From positions 23,253,855 through 23,317,854 of the forward strand of contig NC_054867.1 of assembly GCF_018320785.1 (NCBI RefSeq): a stretch of DNA of 64,000 nt, in the 5' to 3' direction. Shown here piece by piece: positions 1-13,200 of the stretch. Source of the DNA: Cheilinus undulatus (Eukaryota > Chordata > Actinopteri > Labriformes > Labridae). Position numbers and translations under genes: made by a program. The stretch's first letter is position 1, and every line of letters begins with the position of its first letter. Below the pieces are notes generated by a model, which ran no database searches, was not told where the DNA came from, and saw only the letters and a program-made list of their open reading frames with translations.

Positions 1-30
1 CTTGTTTTTTAAATGAAACGTCTGTATTTG

Positions 31-722
31 TACACAGCAAAACTGGCATACTGTAATCAGTGTTAATACTGGCACTTTTACAGTATCTGTAGGATCTGTA
101 TCAGTTTCACTAAAGAGGGTTGATTTGTCTTTGGAAAGTTGGTACCTTAACACTAATTATGTGTAATTATTGGCTCTTTTGGGAGTTTTAAATAGACTCT
201 TTCTTAGACTGGTCAGTGTTATTTAAGCTCAAATCTTTTTTGTAACGGTAGAAATTTACTCTCTAAGTGAATCATTTGAAACTTTCAAAGTGTTATCCTT
301 ATTTTGACATCATACAGTGTAAATATGACAAGTTAGTAACTCAGTGGTTAACTTCACTCATGGTGCAGAGGTGTCTAACATTAAAAACAACAATAATCCA
401 CCAGAAACAAGAGCAAAAGAATACCAGTAGTGATCACTGACTGAACAACATCTGAACAAATCTAAACACAAATAAATACATCTTAAAACATCTAAACACT
501 TTGTACAAGGGCATGATGGGAAAACTCCAACCCCCAGATTTGAAATGGCAGTGGGCAGAGCTTAGATCAGTTAATTTACCAGTGTTGGACTAATGCATCA
601 ACACTGTCAGATAACTCCAAAACTAAAGAACATTTAATTTAAAATGGAGTTAACATTACACTTTGGGAATTAAAATCTACTTGTAAGGGTAAGAGATTTA
701 ACACTCAAGATTTTGCTGTGTA
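31..722. mobile_element. MITE with 12-bp perfect terminal inverted repeats
   Basis: TACACAGCAAAA starts at 31 and its exact reverse complement TTTTGCTGTGTA ends at 722. Just inside, AGTGTTAA-like words are also mirrored. The interior is non-coding and contains a CACTCATGGTGCA motif at about 355-366, which recurs at about 22300, 32230 and 32590. The family is not certain. Confidence 0.6.
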
Positions 723-840
723 GTTTTATGGTCAGGTGAAGCTCCCGTAGATTTTACATTTTGAGCATTCAAACTCATAATCTATGTGCATGTCTAATAA
801 TCTGCTATTGGACCCAAAAAATACAAAACATGTAATAGAA

Positions 841-1003
841 GGGGCTCTGGTAGTCTAGTGGTTCTGTCCATGTGTCCCCTGCACAGATACCGTTGTCCTC
901 CAAGTGGGCAGCCCGGGTTCGAATCCCATGGCTCCTCTCCTGCATGTCATCCTCTTTTCCCAGCTCTATCTACTGTCCCTCTAAAGGCATAACAATGCTC
1001 TAT
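841..1003 (+). mobile_element. tRNA-derived SINE just upstream of RhoGEF exon 1
   Basis: The head has pol III promoter-like boxes: TAGTCTAGTGG (A box) near 851 and GGGTTCGAATCCC (B box) near 914. The body ends in CTCTATCTACTGTCC...TAAAGGCATAA, the tail of a common percomorph SINE that is also seen at 12577, 13639, 25921 and 26890. It ends about 45 nt before the exon acceptor. Confidence 0.8.
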
Positions 1004-1048
1004 AACATGACCCCCTTGCACTGACCCCCTTCTCCTCTTTCCCCTCAG

Positions 1049-1246
1049 AATCCAGAATCTCTGGACTCGTCCATCCAGAGCGCCCTCTCGGCCCTCTTCC
1101 CACCCTTCGATGCCACAGCTCCCATCGTCCTCAGCCAGCTGTTTCGCACAATCGATGAACGTTACCACGGTGATGCGTTACAGTGCCTCCTGGACTTCCT
1201 CATCCCCTCTAAACACCTGCTGGAGAGCGTTCAACAGGCAGCTTGT
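1049..1246 (+). CDS. kiaa1755: RhoGEF exon 1 of window: conserved N-terminal block
   Basis: Acceptor CAG at 1046-1048 and donor GTGAGT at 1247; 198 nt, phase 0 at both ends. The peptide begins [20 protein letters not shown] and ends [10 protein letters not shown]. This is the start of the N-terminal domain of quattro/Solo-type RhoGEFs, where homologues have their initiator methionine directly before this point. The upstream coding exon may therefore hold little more than the ATG. Confidence 0.9.
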
Positions 1247-4200
1247 GTGAGTACAGTTAAATCTGCACGTATCCCTGATTTTACTGCTGTCTCTGTGTAC
1301 TACCTGCCTGTGAACACTTATCATCCAGAAAGCTGATGAAGAGCAGTTCATTTTCAAATATTAAAGGTAGGTAAATTTATTCAGAAAAGCTGCTTAACTA
1401 CATTAGCTACATATATACTAGGGCTGGGTACTGCCACTGATTGCATGAATCGATTCAGTTCTCGATTCAGTTCAATATTGATTCATGTATATTTCAGTAA
1501 AAAAAAAACTAAACAACTATATGAATACTACTGAGGAAAGTAGAGTCAGTAGTAGTTGTCATAGTCATATTTTCAGATATAGTGCATACAGTGTGGTGCT
1601 TTAATATTTGTCTGTCCCTCCACCATACACTTCTGTCCATTTGTCTGTGTCTGTGAGGTGAGTACTGTAGATAGACACCTATGCACCTAAAAGACAGAAC
1701 CCACAGCCCTGATAAAAAGAAACATGCATCATGTTATCTATCATACTGTGTACAGTGTATATTGTTGTAAAAATTATATTATGCTAACTTTATAGAAAAT
1801 CTACATTGAGATGTGAGTTTATTACTCATATCTTTCTAAATATTGGACTAAGCGCTCCGTCATTTCCTCGTGTAAATGGTGGGGCCATGAGTAATTTGCA
1901 CGGCTGTGAAACGGAGGAATAGGGGATCGTAAAATAAAGCACACTGTGCAAAAATCCGTTGTCTGCTCCACGTCTGATTTCCTGCAACCAAACCATTTCC
2001 AGATAATGGAGGTAGCTCCTCGTTTAGCAACAAACTCTTCCTCTGTTTCATCTCCGCCTTCCACCATGTTTGATATACTTCTGCGTGTGAGTTACGAGTG
2101 CGTCGCACTTGATGACTTATGTGTGCGCGACAATCGCAGACACATACGTCCTCAACCATAGCTTACCATTACTATCGTTGAATGCCGTTTTCTCATCGTG
2201 GAAAGTTTTTTTTTTGAGGTATATTGCAAACAATAGGATATCGCCCATTCCTAGTACATACAACTTTTCAGAGCATATCTGCTCTGAACTGTCAACACTG
2301 GAGTCAGAAATCATACTTTCTCTCTGAGTCATCACTTTGTCATATTATGACACACAGACACGATACACATATGTTTACATTTAGAGTGGGTTATCACTAT
2401 CCACTTGAGTGGGTAAAAGTTTATAAAGACAGATTAAGAATGATTAAAAAACACACCCTCTCTTCATCTGCTGAAGAGCTCTGGTCTCTAGTCTCCACCA
2501 AATTCCAAATCCACATTAAACCCCACCCAAATCCCTCTGGAGACCCCTTCCTTTCTACACCAACAAAAACACTCCAACAGTAGAAGCTTATAAATGCATG
2601 TTTATCCCTCTTATTTTTTTTCTTTTTACTAATACCTCAAACATGGTCAAGTTAACCAGGTTTTTTTTTTCTTTTTCTCTTTTTTATCTTTGGTTGTTGG
2701 CTTTCCCCTAATGTGCTTGTTTTGTTGTTTATTTATTTCTGTTTGCTTTATGTCTGAATTTTTTTCTAGTATTCCTATGCTGTGTACTTGGCACTTGAAA
2801 TTTAGCTCAGGCTTCTCACATATTTCTTGATCGTTGCTGAGGTGTTTCTGCACCTTAGTTGGGAGTCCACCTGGAGTGAATGAAATTGAATGGACATGAT
2901 TCTCTGTTGTGCAAAGCATGTGAAAACCTGCTTTAAGTTAGCCAATAACTCCATATAAAGCCAAGCTTTCATGTGTTTTGCACAGAGTAGAATAATCCAT
3001 CTAGCCACTCTGCCATAAAGCTGCAGTGATGGTTGTCCTTCTGGTACTTTGTCCCATCTCCACACAGGATCTCTGGAGCGACCATAAGGTTCTTGGTTAC
3101 CTCTCTTTGTAAGGCCCTTCCCCCTGATTGCTCAGATTTTGCAGGGCTACCAGCTCTTGGTTGTGCCAAACTTCTGACATTTGACAATTATGGAGCTCTT
3201 GGGAACCTACAGCGCAACAGAATTTTTTTGTATCCTTCCCCAGATCTGTACCTTGAAACAATCCTGTCTCTGAGCTCTGCCAGCAGTTCCTTTGATGTCA
3301 TGGCTTGGTTTTTGCTCTCATATGCATTGCCAGCTGAGAGGCCTGATGGACTCCTATCAAGGCGTAGACATCTCAGCAAAGATCAAGAGAAATTGAAGAA
3401 ATTTGAGCTAAATTTCAAGTGTCTTTGCAAAGGGTCTGAAATCCTGTTTTCACTTTGGCCTGATGGGGTACGGAGTGTAGATTAATGAGAATGTAAATGA
3501 TTTTATTTTTCACTGTAGCATGATGCTGCAACACAACAAAATTTAAAAAAGTAAAGAGGGTCTAAATACTTTCTGAACACACTGTTATAATATTAAGTCG
3601 CTGATAGTGTCAGAGAAAGCTGGGCTGAAAAACAGAGTATTTGCAAAAGAACAGAAAAGCTGAATGAAATAAAAAAACAGGACATTTAATGATAAACCCT
3701 GTTTAAGCACTGTATAGAGACTTTTACTGTCTTCTACATTCCGTTTTCTTCTGGTGTGATAGGCTGATTATGTTTGAAGCCTACCACTACCACATCAGCA
3801 TGTTGCCATAATTTCTGTTAGAAATGGCAATGCAGCAAATGATGCCATTGGAAGACTGTGTTCATGGAAATACGCATGCAACATTTGAAGAGTCCAGGAA
3901 CAGAATGAAATAAGGTGGAGGCAGCTGCCTCAAAGTTTTCAATGCTGGAAAACCCCTGAGTTTGTGATTATGAAGGAGGCTGAATAAGCTTTTAAGTCTT
4001 TTTAAGGTTAAATTAAAGATTATTTTGTAAATTTGTCCAAGTGAGTCTTCGCTGACTCAGTGATAGTGTAATGAAGGCCTGAATGGTTCAGTTAGAGAAT
4101 TAATATTTGAGTGGGCCCTAATTACCTAGTCATTTTATAGTAATAAGTTGTAATTAACAAGAATATGGCATAATAAAGTGATAATTACCCTGTAATAAGT

Positions 4201-7200
4201 TGAATTTTACAAGTACTACCTGGTATTATGGTAATATGTATTTACCTAAGTAATAATGCAGTGATTACCAAGTATTTCCTTGCAATATTGCCACTTTTCT
4301 CTGGTAATCAGATGGTATTTTACCTTAACCCCTAACCTTCCATTACCTTAACACCCTAACCCTAAAAATTACTCAAAAATTATTCAGGCAAGACTCACCT
4401 TGATTCAGCGGGCCAAAATAAAGAAATTACCTGGGAATTATCAATCAACTTCAATAGAAAATTATCATCTTATTTAGAGGATATTATTTGGTAAAATACC
4501 ACTTAAATACCAGAGAACTGCAACAATATTACCAGGGTTAGGGTTAGGTTTAGGGTAAAATACTACCTAATTACCAGAGAATTGTTACAAGGACTTATTT
4601 GGTAAATAATACATTATTACTTGGTTAATACTTCTTTAATATTACCAAGTTATTTATTAGTAAATAAAAGCTTATTACAAGGTAATTACTGAATTATTCT
4701 TGAGAAATTACTAGCTAATTACCACTTATTACTTTAAGATTACAAGGTAATTGGGACCCACTGAAATAAAGTGCTACCCTAAAATTAAAAATGTGCAACA
4801 CTTGAAGAAAAACATCTGACATTGTAGGCAGTACAGGCCCTGATTGTCTCAATAGGTGTATTGAGAAAACCCATGCATTCTTCAGACAATCTAAGTGCAT
4901 TACCACAGAAAATTAAACTCAAACCATTTTCACATTATTTTTCCAGGCTGGATACTCTGATGTGGTTTTCCGCTGTGAAGGCTGGCCTCTGTGTCTCCAT
5001 GACAAAACCGTCATCCAGTTGGCCCCTGTGAACCCTTTGCTACTGCGTCCAGGAGACTTCTACCTGCAGGTGGAACCTTTCGGAGACCAAGCGGCTCGTA
5101 TTGTCCTCAAAAGTCTTCTGGAGGAGGGCTGTCGAGAAGTGGAGGAGACCCCTGTCCCTGAGACTTCCTATCCATGCATTTTCACTGAAGAATGGCTGCA
5201 GGACATTAATGAAGGACGGCATGGGACTCCTCTGTCACGCTGCCTGCTTTGCACAGATCAAGGAGTTATCAAGTTACCCTGGGCTCAAATTGCCATCCCC
5301 GAGTTCTTAGATAAGCCTAAAGTGATGCACATGTATCGGGAATCTCCTCCTGAACCAAAACAGACTTCAGCTCCCTCCCATTTTAACTCCTCCACCCTCC
5401 CTGTGGAAGCCATATTTCTGCCTTCAAAAGACAGGATGTCCGCCTCTTTGAGACCTGCAGACTCTTCAAAACTCCTCAAAATGGACCAGGCAAGACGACT
5501 TCCAAAGTCCTGCGCCAAACCTTTAATCAAACCAGTGGGGTGGGTTTCTCCTAACACCTGGGACAGACCCAGCTATCGAGAGATTGAGGGTGATTACGTA
5601 GACCTGGTGGATGTCGCAAAAGAGAAGGACCAATCAAATCCACCCAGTTCAGTTTTGTTCAAACCAGTCAGACCTCCTCCACCTGTGCCACTTGGGAACC
5701 CTTGTGGACTCACAAAGCTGGGACATGAGCAAACAGAAGAAGATTTGAAGTGTCGGTACAGAGACTCATATGTGGCAGCACTGAAAAACCCTGTAGCTTT
5801 TGAGAGAGGGAGCATGGACCTCCTGGCTGCTTTGGAGGAGGTCGGCCTCTGTGAAGAGGTTGAGTTAAGATCTAAAGGTGCATTTGATGCACAAAAGCAT
5901 GAACTTGGACACTTTTGTAACCACTGTAATAAACCTCTGATGAGTGATGGACTCAGACATGGATGTGAAACCAAACCAGAAGTCTTTGCCTCCCAGCTCC
6001 AAGACCCACATCCGACAGAAAACCTTATGAAGGAACCACCCATGGTTTTAAAATCCACCCCTGGTTTGAGTTACAGCCAGAAGGTTCACATGAAACTTAT
6101 CTCCCACCAATCTGGACATAATCCTCCTGCTTATCCAGGACCAGAAGACTTTCTGGAGAACTGTCATGGTGACTTTAAGCCACATGAAAATGTAGAGGTT
6201 GTAAAGCCATCAGGGAAACACAAAGTTAAGGTCAGGTCTCTGTCCACTGTGTCAGAAACCTCTAAAGGGAGTCCACCTCTCTATAAACTCAACAACAGGA
6301 GCCACAGCGACATCTGCCCTGAAACAATAAGCAGCATGATGCAGTGTAAGAAAGGGGAAGTGATGGATCAGGTGACTCAGAAACTGGAGAAGAGAAAGTC
6401 AGCAAAAAAAGGTGAGCAAGCCAGAGTTTTACTTGTTTGATACAATATCTTATCCCTCTCTTTCTTCTTTTCAATCCAAACATTGATTAGATAAGATTAA
6501 GGATGACACTCCTCCACCATCACCACCATTCACCACTGTTTGTGTTGTCACAGATTATATGCACAGTGCAGAAATGAAGTTTGAATGTCTAACAGTCCAG
6601 CACTAACACTGTAGACTTGTTTTGGTCTCCTTAATGAGAACTAAACTTAGCTATGCAAGCTATGTAAGCTGTGTATCAAAGTTATCCACGTATCTAAAAA
6701 AGCTTTAGCTATGTAGCTAATGCAGCTAAAGCTAGTCACAAAGTTGCTACACAAGCTATCAATCTACATTATCTATATCATTTTCAAAGCAAAGTTAGCT
6801 TAAGCTACATTTGCTAAAGCTTCCGTTGCTTGAGCTTATCTTGCTAAAGCAAACTTAGCTATATTTTCTTATTACATAGCCAGCTATGTTAGCTTCAGCT
6901 AAAGCTAACATAACTTAAGCAAGCGACTTTTTGTGTGACCACTTCTAAATGAGTCTATACATCATTTAATCCCAGATTAGACCTCTGACCTTTTCCCTGT
7001 TTCATTTATAAAATGTTGCATAGTCTGTCATGTTTGCAATGTCAATATTTTATGAATGTAACTGTCAGACTTCTTTTTTAATAACATGGATTCTTTTTTT
7101 TTTAATTTAATTTAATTTTTTTTTCAAAAACTGGAACTACATTATACCAGCAAATTATGGCAGTTCAGTTCTGACAGACTGTGTCTCTGATGTATTAAAT

Positions 7201-10200
7201 TATTAAATTGATGTCATTAAATGTTGAAATGATGTTATTTGCTATTATTTGCTAATGCTAATATAAAGAATAAATTTACCATGAAGTAATGTTTATTAAC
7301 ATTACTTCTAACTATGTTGAAGTGACAGTGTTAAAGTCACAATTTCCCCATGAAGCAAAGACTTAGATCAAGTAAAAGTTTAACTAGCAGTACCCTAGCA
7401 AAAGTAGCCATAAGAAGGGACTTTCTGACAATGGTCAGTGGAGCGATCAGAGAGCCAACCAATGGTCGGTTAGGATGTCAATAGAGCTCTTATTAGCATC
7501 AGAAACAGATTCATACTAAAATTCTACGAAAAAGGGACCAAAAGGAATAACTAAGCATGGTAAGAGCTCAGTAAAATGGCAGTATTTGGATTTTCTGTGT
7601 AGATTCATGTCCCATTTGTTAACATGGAGAAGGCAGAACTTAAAACCTACACTGTCAGTCAGCAGGGGAACTTCTAAATATTTGGCTTCACTTCTGTGGA
7701 GCTGTCATTCTTTTTTATACAGTCTTTGAATCCCATCCTCACACAGAGTATTGTTTTAGCTGCACACACAGTCGTTTGTCATGATCTGTTGTTTGATGCT
7801 TCAAGGGCCACTGAACATTCAAGTCAGACAGACTGATTGAAACTCGACCATGACCTCGCATGCTTCAGGGAACGCAGATCATAAAGGCTCTCTGGAAAGA
7901 GGGTTCAGAGTTCAGAGAGCAGGGTTGGGTATGATCCTCCTCGAGGGATTCTCCCACTGCTGTCTGCTTTCTCCTGCACTTTATCCCCTCTACCCAGGGA
8001 GTAAACGGAAATATCATGCTGCACCCCTAAGAAAGGAAGGGCCTGAACTCAATGTGTAAAGGGGAAGAGCAGGACATTCTTGTACTGTAAAAAAGACAGA
8101 ATAACATGCAAGAAGGAGGTTTCTGCATCCCCTGCTCTCCACTGGCAGGCTCCCTTGTACTCTCAGAGGGGCACGCTGAGATCTTGACTGGAGACATGCT
8201 TGTCATGGACTATTAGGGTAGGAAGGGGGAAAGTACAGACAAGGCTTTGTTAGCTCTAAGGAGAGGCCAATTAGGACGTCTGAAATCAAAGCCAGGCTTA
8301 GTAGCTGGGCCACCATAGTGTTTTGTGTCCAGTGTCTGGAGGCTATCTGCACACAGATGTGCAGCTGCATCCTTGTTGATAGAGGACAACTAAGAGAAAT
8401 TGAAAAAAAAAAGAACAACTACAACTAGACAGAAAAGACAGTTGTTGAGAGTTGGTGGTTTAATATAAGTCTCCATGATTTACAGTCTCCTAAAGATTTA
8501 ATATTAGCAATAATGTAATGCTCTCATTATAACTTTCTACATTTGATTGTCCTTTAAACAACGTTTTTTGTTGTTTGCATGCAGACTCTCAGTCACCTAA
8601 GAGTGAGACTCCTTCCACTGCAGATGGACCAGACTACCAGCTCCATAATTTAAAGATAGAAAAGCCACCCTCTCCACAAGTTCCACATCCGTCTGCAAGT
8701 TCTGACACGCCACTCTCCACTCAAACAGAGGAATCAAGTTTCAGCCGCATCAGTGGTCTGCTTGAACTGGGCATTATCTGTTTACCAGGTAGGCTATTTC
8801 ATTCATAATAACCTGAGCAATCAACTTAATGCAAAAACCTCTGCTTGAGGCATCACTGGTGTGTATTAGAGCTGTCACCATACCAAAAATATGACTCTGA
8901 TATCAATGTAAGGATCACAGTCAGTGTTAGTGTTAATGCATTACAAAATAATCAATTAATTTGCCCTTGGGTTACTTTTTTGTTTTAAAAAGTAATGTAA
9001 CAGGAATTTTGAAACTCACACAAACTAATTTTAGAACACTTTTTAAATCAAATTAACCCCAGTCTTGAAAAAAAATCTACAAAAACACTTCCTTACTATC
9101 CTATCCTATTCTTCGTTGGAAACAAAAAAGAAAAAAAAGTGTAAGTGTCCCTAGCTTATTTAGCTTGTGAGATGTCAGAGAGGACATCATAAGCACTGTA
9201 CTAAAGGAATCACTGTTAGTCACAACCTCTATGTGATACTTTATGCTTCTGCCCAGAGTTCTAATATTTCAAGACTATACGGCTGCAGACTGTTCATCTG
9301 GGACGCTGTATATCTCAGAACAGAAATGAATGCTAAAACTAAAAAAAATGGGATTAAACTTCTGTCTGTTTAGGGTCAGGGTAAGAGTTGAAATGAGAGT
9401 TAGGATACTGAAAGTTATGAGTCAAAAACCTGACCTGCAAAACCTGATTACAAAACATTTAATAGACTGGAATAAACAGTCTGTTTAGAGGAAAAAGCTT
9501 GTCATCCATGAAATCATTCCAGTGCAGAAAACATAGCTTACGTAGCTTCATTAGCTGAATAAGCTACATAGATAATGTAGCTTTAGAGCTTTATAGATAA
9601 TGTAGCTATAGCAATGCTCACAAAGCAGCTACACAGGCTATGTATCGATAGGATCTGCATAGCTACATTAGCTTTAGCGATGATTGCAAAAGCTCACACT
9701 GCTACAGCTAATTTTGCCATAGCTAACAGAGCTGGATTAGGTACAGAGCTCTCGTTAGCTAACAGAGGTGTGTTAGCTATGGAGCTACATTAGCTATCTG
9801 AGCTACATTAGCTACACACATACCTTAGCTCTGTAGCTCTGTTAACTAACGTAGCTCCATAGCTAATATAACTAAAGCTGAGCTCACAAAGCAGCTATAT
9901 TAGCTAAGTAGGTACGCTATCTGTGTAGCTAAGTTAGGTTTGCTAAAGCTCACATTGGATAAGACCTCTGAACTTTTTTTATTTCTGTTTTATGTATTAA
10001 ATATTTCTCGGTCTAAAATGTTTCCAATGTGGTTATTTCATGAATGTAACTGTCAGACTTTGTTTTTGAATTATGTTGAATTTGTTTTTAAAAATCTTAA
10101 ACTGCAACTACGTTGTAGTGGCAAATAATGCAATCCAAAAGTACTCCAAAGAGTTACCTTTTTCAGTATGTAATGCAGTATCATGAAAAGTCGTTATCCA

Positions 10201-13200
10201 ACATGTTACATTGTCTAAGTAACTGATCTCTAAATACTAGATATTAAAACAACGCTTGAAACTGAATTCAAACTGGGCCACTGCTTCATTTGTCAAGACT
10301 TGTACTGTTTAAACATGAATTGTCAGGTCATGTCTACCATTAGGTGAACTTCCTGCTTCTTTAAAGCTGCCACCTAGTGGACATGCAGATATAATATTTT
10401 CAGGACTCTCATGTAAAAGAGATTCTTGTATCCCACTGGGAATGCAGCAGAGTCAGACTTGGCTTAGAACTTAGAAGTACTCTACATCTGCTCATCATAG
10501 AGTTGAATAAAGAGGAGTCAAAAGGAACAGAGTTTTAGAGTGGTGTGCAATACTAATGGTATTGTCTTAATGTCAGAGAGATGATTTTTAAAAAGCATTT
10601 GAAAAATTCATTATTCATTACTAACTTTTTCTCTGTCCTGTCTCTGTCTTCAGGCAGCAGGGACAGGACAGGCAGGGCGGTCGTGGAGGTCCATGCTGGC
10701 AGACAGGAGTGGAATTCCCCTCTGGTGTCCGCCCAGAGTCTTTGTGAATTACTGCTCTACCTACACTCCATTCCAAGGTACTGAAACAAAGAAAGATGAT
10801 TTCCCTGTATCAAATGTTGTATTTGAGATGGGTTTTTGAGATATTTGACTCAAGTATTGACTGGGGAGCTCTTTAGTTTTCAAGTAGAGGAAGCTATTGT
10901 TGTTGGCTTACCCAATAACTCCCATATATGCTGGTATGTAATGAAAGGTTTGACCACAGGATGGCAACAGAGGACTGTTTGAAATACTTCCATTGTCCAG
11001 AGGAGAACAACTTCATATCTTGTGTCCTGCCTATATGAACATCACATTTCATTTCTTTTATATCTTGTGATTAAACAAATATAAAACTACAATATTACAA
11101 CAAAAATGTTTCCAAAAAGGTCCCACTTCAAGATGGACGGCAGTTCCACTGACCTGTGCCGACCCTCTGCCAGACCAGTGTCAGCACTCAGACCTCACAG
11201 GTCTACTCACAAACGCTCATAGCTTTGTTGTTTGTACTGGGTTTAATGGGGTCTTTGAAGTTCAAATAAAGCTATTTTAACAAATACTTTGGCATTTCCC
11301 TGTCCCCACCAAAGAGCCATACCACAACAGGCTGTAGCCAGGCTGGCTGCCAGCTGTCTGGTATGCAGAGTCTCGCTAGAATTAGCAGCTACGTCTGTTG
11401 ATGAGGGCTCGCAAAACAGTGACACAAGAAAAGGCCATAAAGAGGAGTGCGTGAAGGCGTTGAAGTGTGGAAGAGGGTGTGTGATGAAGACAGAAGAAGA
11501 TAAACATATAGATCAGAGAAGTGGAATAAGTGGGTGCTGCTGAAAGTGATAGAGGGAACATGTTTTAACTGGAATCGACACTCTGTTTTTGTAGGAAAGA
11601 AGTTCAAGAATTGGGAATGACTTTAGTCATCAATGCCAGGAAGAAGCCTCCTTCACTTTACTTCTACAGAGCTCTGCTGATGGCCCAGGTTAACCTTCAC
11701 ACACACACGTCAGAATCAACAATACTGGACACGCACTCATACACACAGCAAGTGATCAGATTCACAGACCTGGGCTGCCTGCATATATGGGGGTCAACCT
11801 TAGCACTAGGGGAGGGTGGCCCAGACTTTTCCACTAAGGGCCACATACAATAATATGGATGGATGGATGGTGGGGGCACTGTCTTATACCTCACTTTTAT
11901 AGTACTGAAGCCACTAAATCCAGTCTACTTTTAGTTAAGATGTGCTAAATGATTGCATAGGCTTATTACTAGCTGACAAGGCAAATAACCTTGGGTTTTA
12001 ATAAGGCTAGTCAGATTTCAGGGTGGCCCTGGTTGGCTCTGGCTATCACTAACTCCACCCTGGTCAGAATGAGAATGTTGTTCCATACCAGAGAATGAAC
12101 AGTGCTGCCTCAGTTTAAGTCATGAAAAAAGCACATCAATAAATAATCCTGTTAATATTTTTGTTTACAGAATTGTCATAGTAGAACTGCCTAGTGCTGA
12201 AAGTAAAATATACACTAATCTAAATTAATTAATGCCGTCTTCACAAATTAAAATTTTTCTGTGTTTTCTTATTGACAGACGAGTATAGTTTTATGTTACC
12301 TTCCTGGATGAGCCCCCAGGTTAACACATTTTTCATTTATGTTTTGGCATTTGCTGCCAAAATGGGCCAAGGGCCGTTTCTGACCCCCAGGCCATAGTTT
12401 GGACACCTCTGCAGTAGGCCATCTACTTCCCAAGCCAGCCTCCATTTTGCACACACATTTAGCAGGGCAATGCATAAGATGAAATTATAAAATGACAACC
12501 ATGCTTAGTCCTGAATGGATAGCATTGGGAAAGACAATAATAAAATAATCCTTTAGTAAAACAAGGTTAAAACCTTATACGCAGGCGGCCCAGGTTTAAA
12601 TCAGGCCTGTGGCCCTTTACCACGTGTCTCTCTCCCATTTCTGATTCTATCCACTGTCCTCCTCCTATGTAATAAAGGCATGAAAGGCCCAAAATAAATC
12701 TTAAAAAAAAAAAGACTTTAAATCAAACTTTCAATCAGTGAAAACAATCAATAAAAAACAATATAACAGCTAAGATGGGAATTTAACATTGATTAGTAAA
12801 TACATGATAGATAATAAGAATACAACCATCAGTCTTTAAAATATAAATTACACCAATTTTCACAGTTTGTTACATCATGGGTAATAAAGTTAAGATTAAA
12901 ATAATATACCGTCGACAGTACAACTTTGAATATTCCCAAAATATATATATATATATATAGCTTTACTATTAATCAATAAAAGAATAGTACATTTAACAAG
13001 GTAAAAAATAACAGAATATTGATCCTTAAAAACAAGGTGTTGTGAATATGGCAGCTGGTTTAAATTTAGTTTTGGGTGTTGTCTTTCCATTAAAATTTTC
13101 ATCAGTTTTAGTCTCATTTTTGTCACTTTCATTTCTCAAAATTTTAGACTAGATTAGGAATGTTAGCATCAAAACATTAATGAAATTAAAGTCTATAAAT

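Noticed and set aside
841..930. possible tRNA gene
   Set aside because: The pol III boxes belong to a SINE head; the stems do not form a proper cloverleaf by eye and the SINE body follows.
2224..2583. 119-aa plus-strand open frame
   Set aside because: It starts inside the hAT element, has no splice context and no homology I recognise.
3033..3485. 150-aa plus-strand open frame
   Set aside because: It is the antisense of a Tc1 transposase remnant; the recognisable protein text is on the other strand.
4340..4560. interstitial telomere repeat
   Set aside because: Only two or three CCCTAA units on each side, embedded in a foldback element; too short for a telomere relic.
5594..6058. 154-aa open frame on the minus strand
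   Set aside because: It lies fully opposite the large RhoGEF exon, whose plus-strand frame is spliced in phase and conserved. The minus frame has no recognisable motif.
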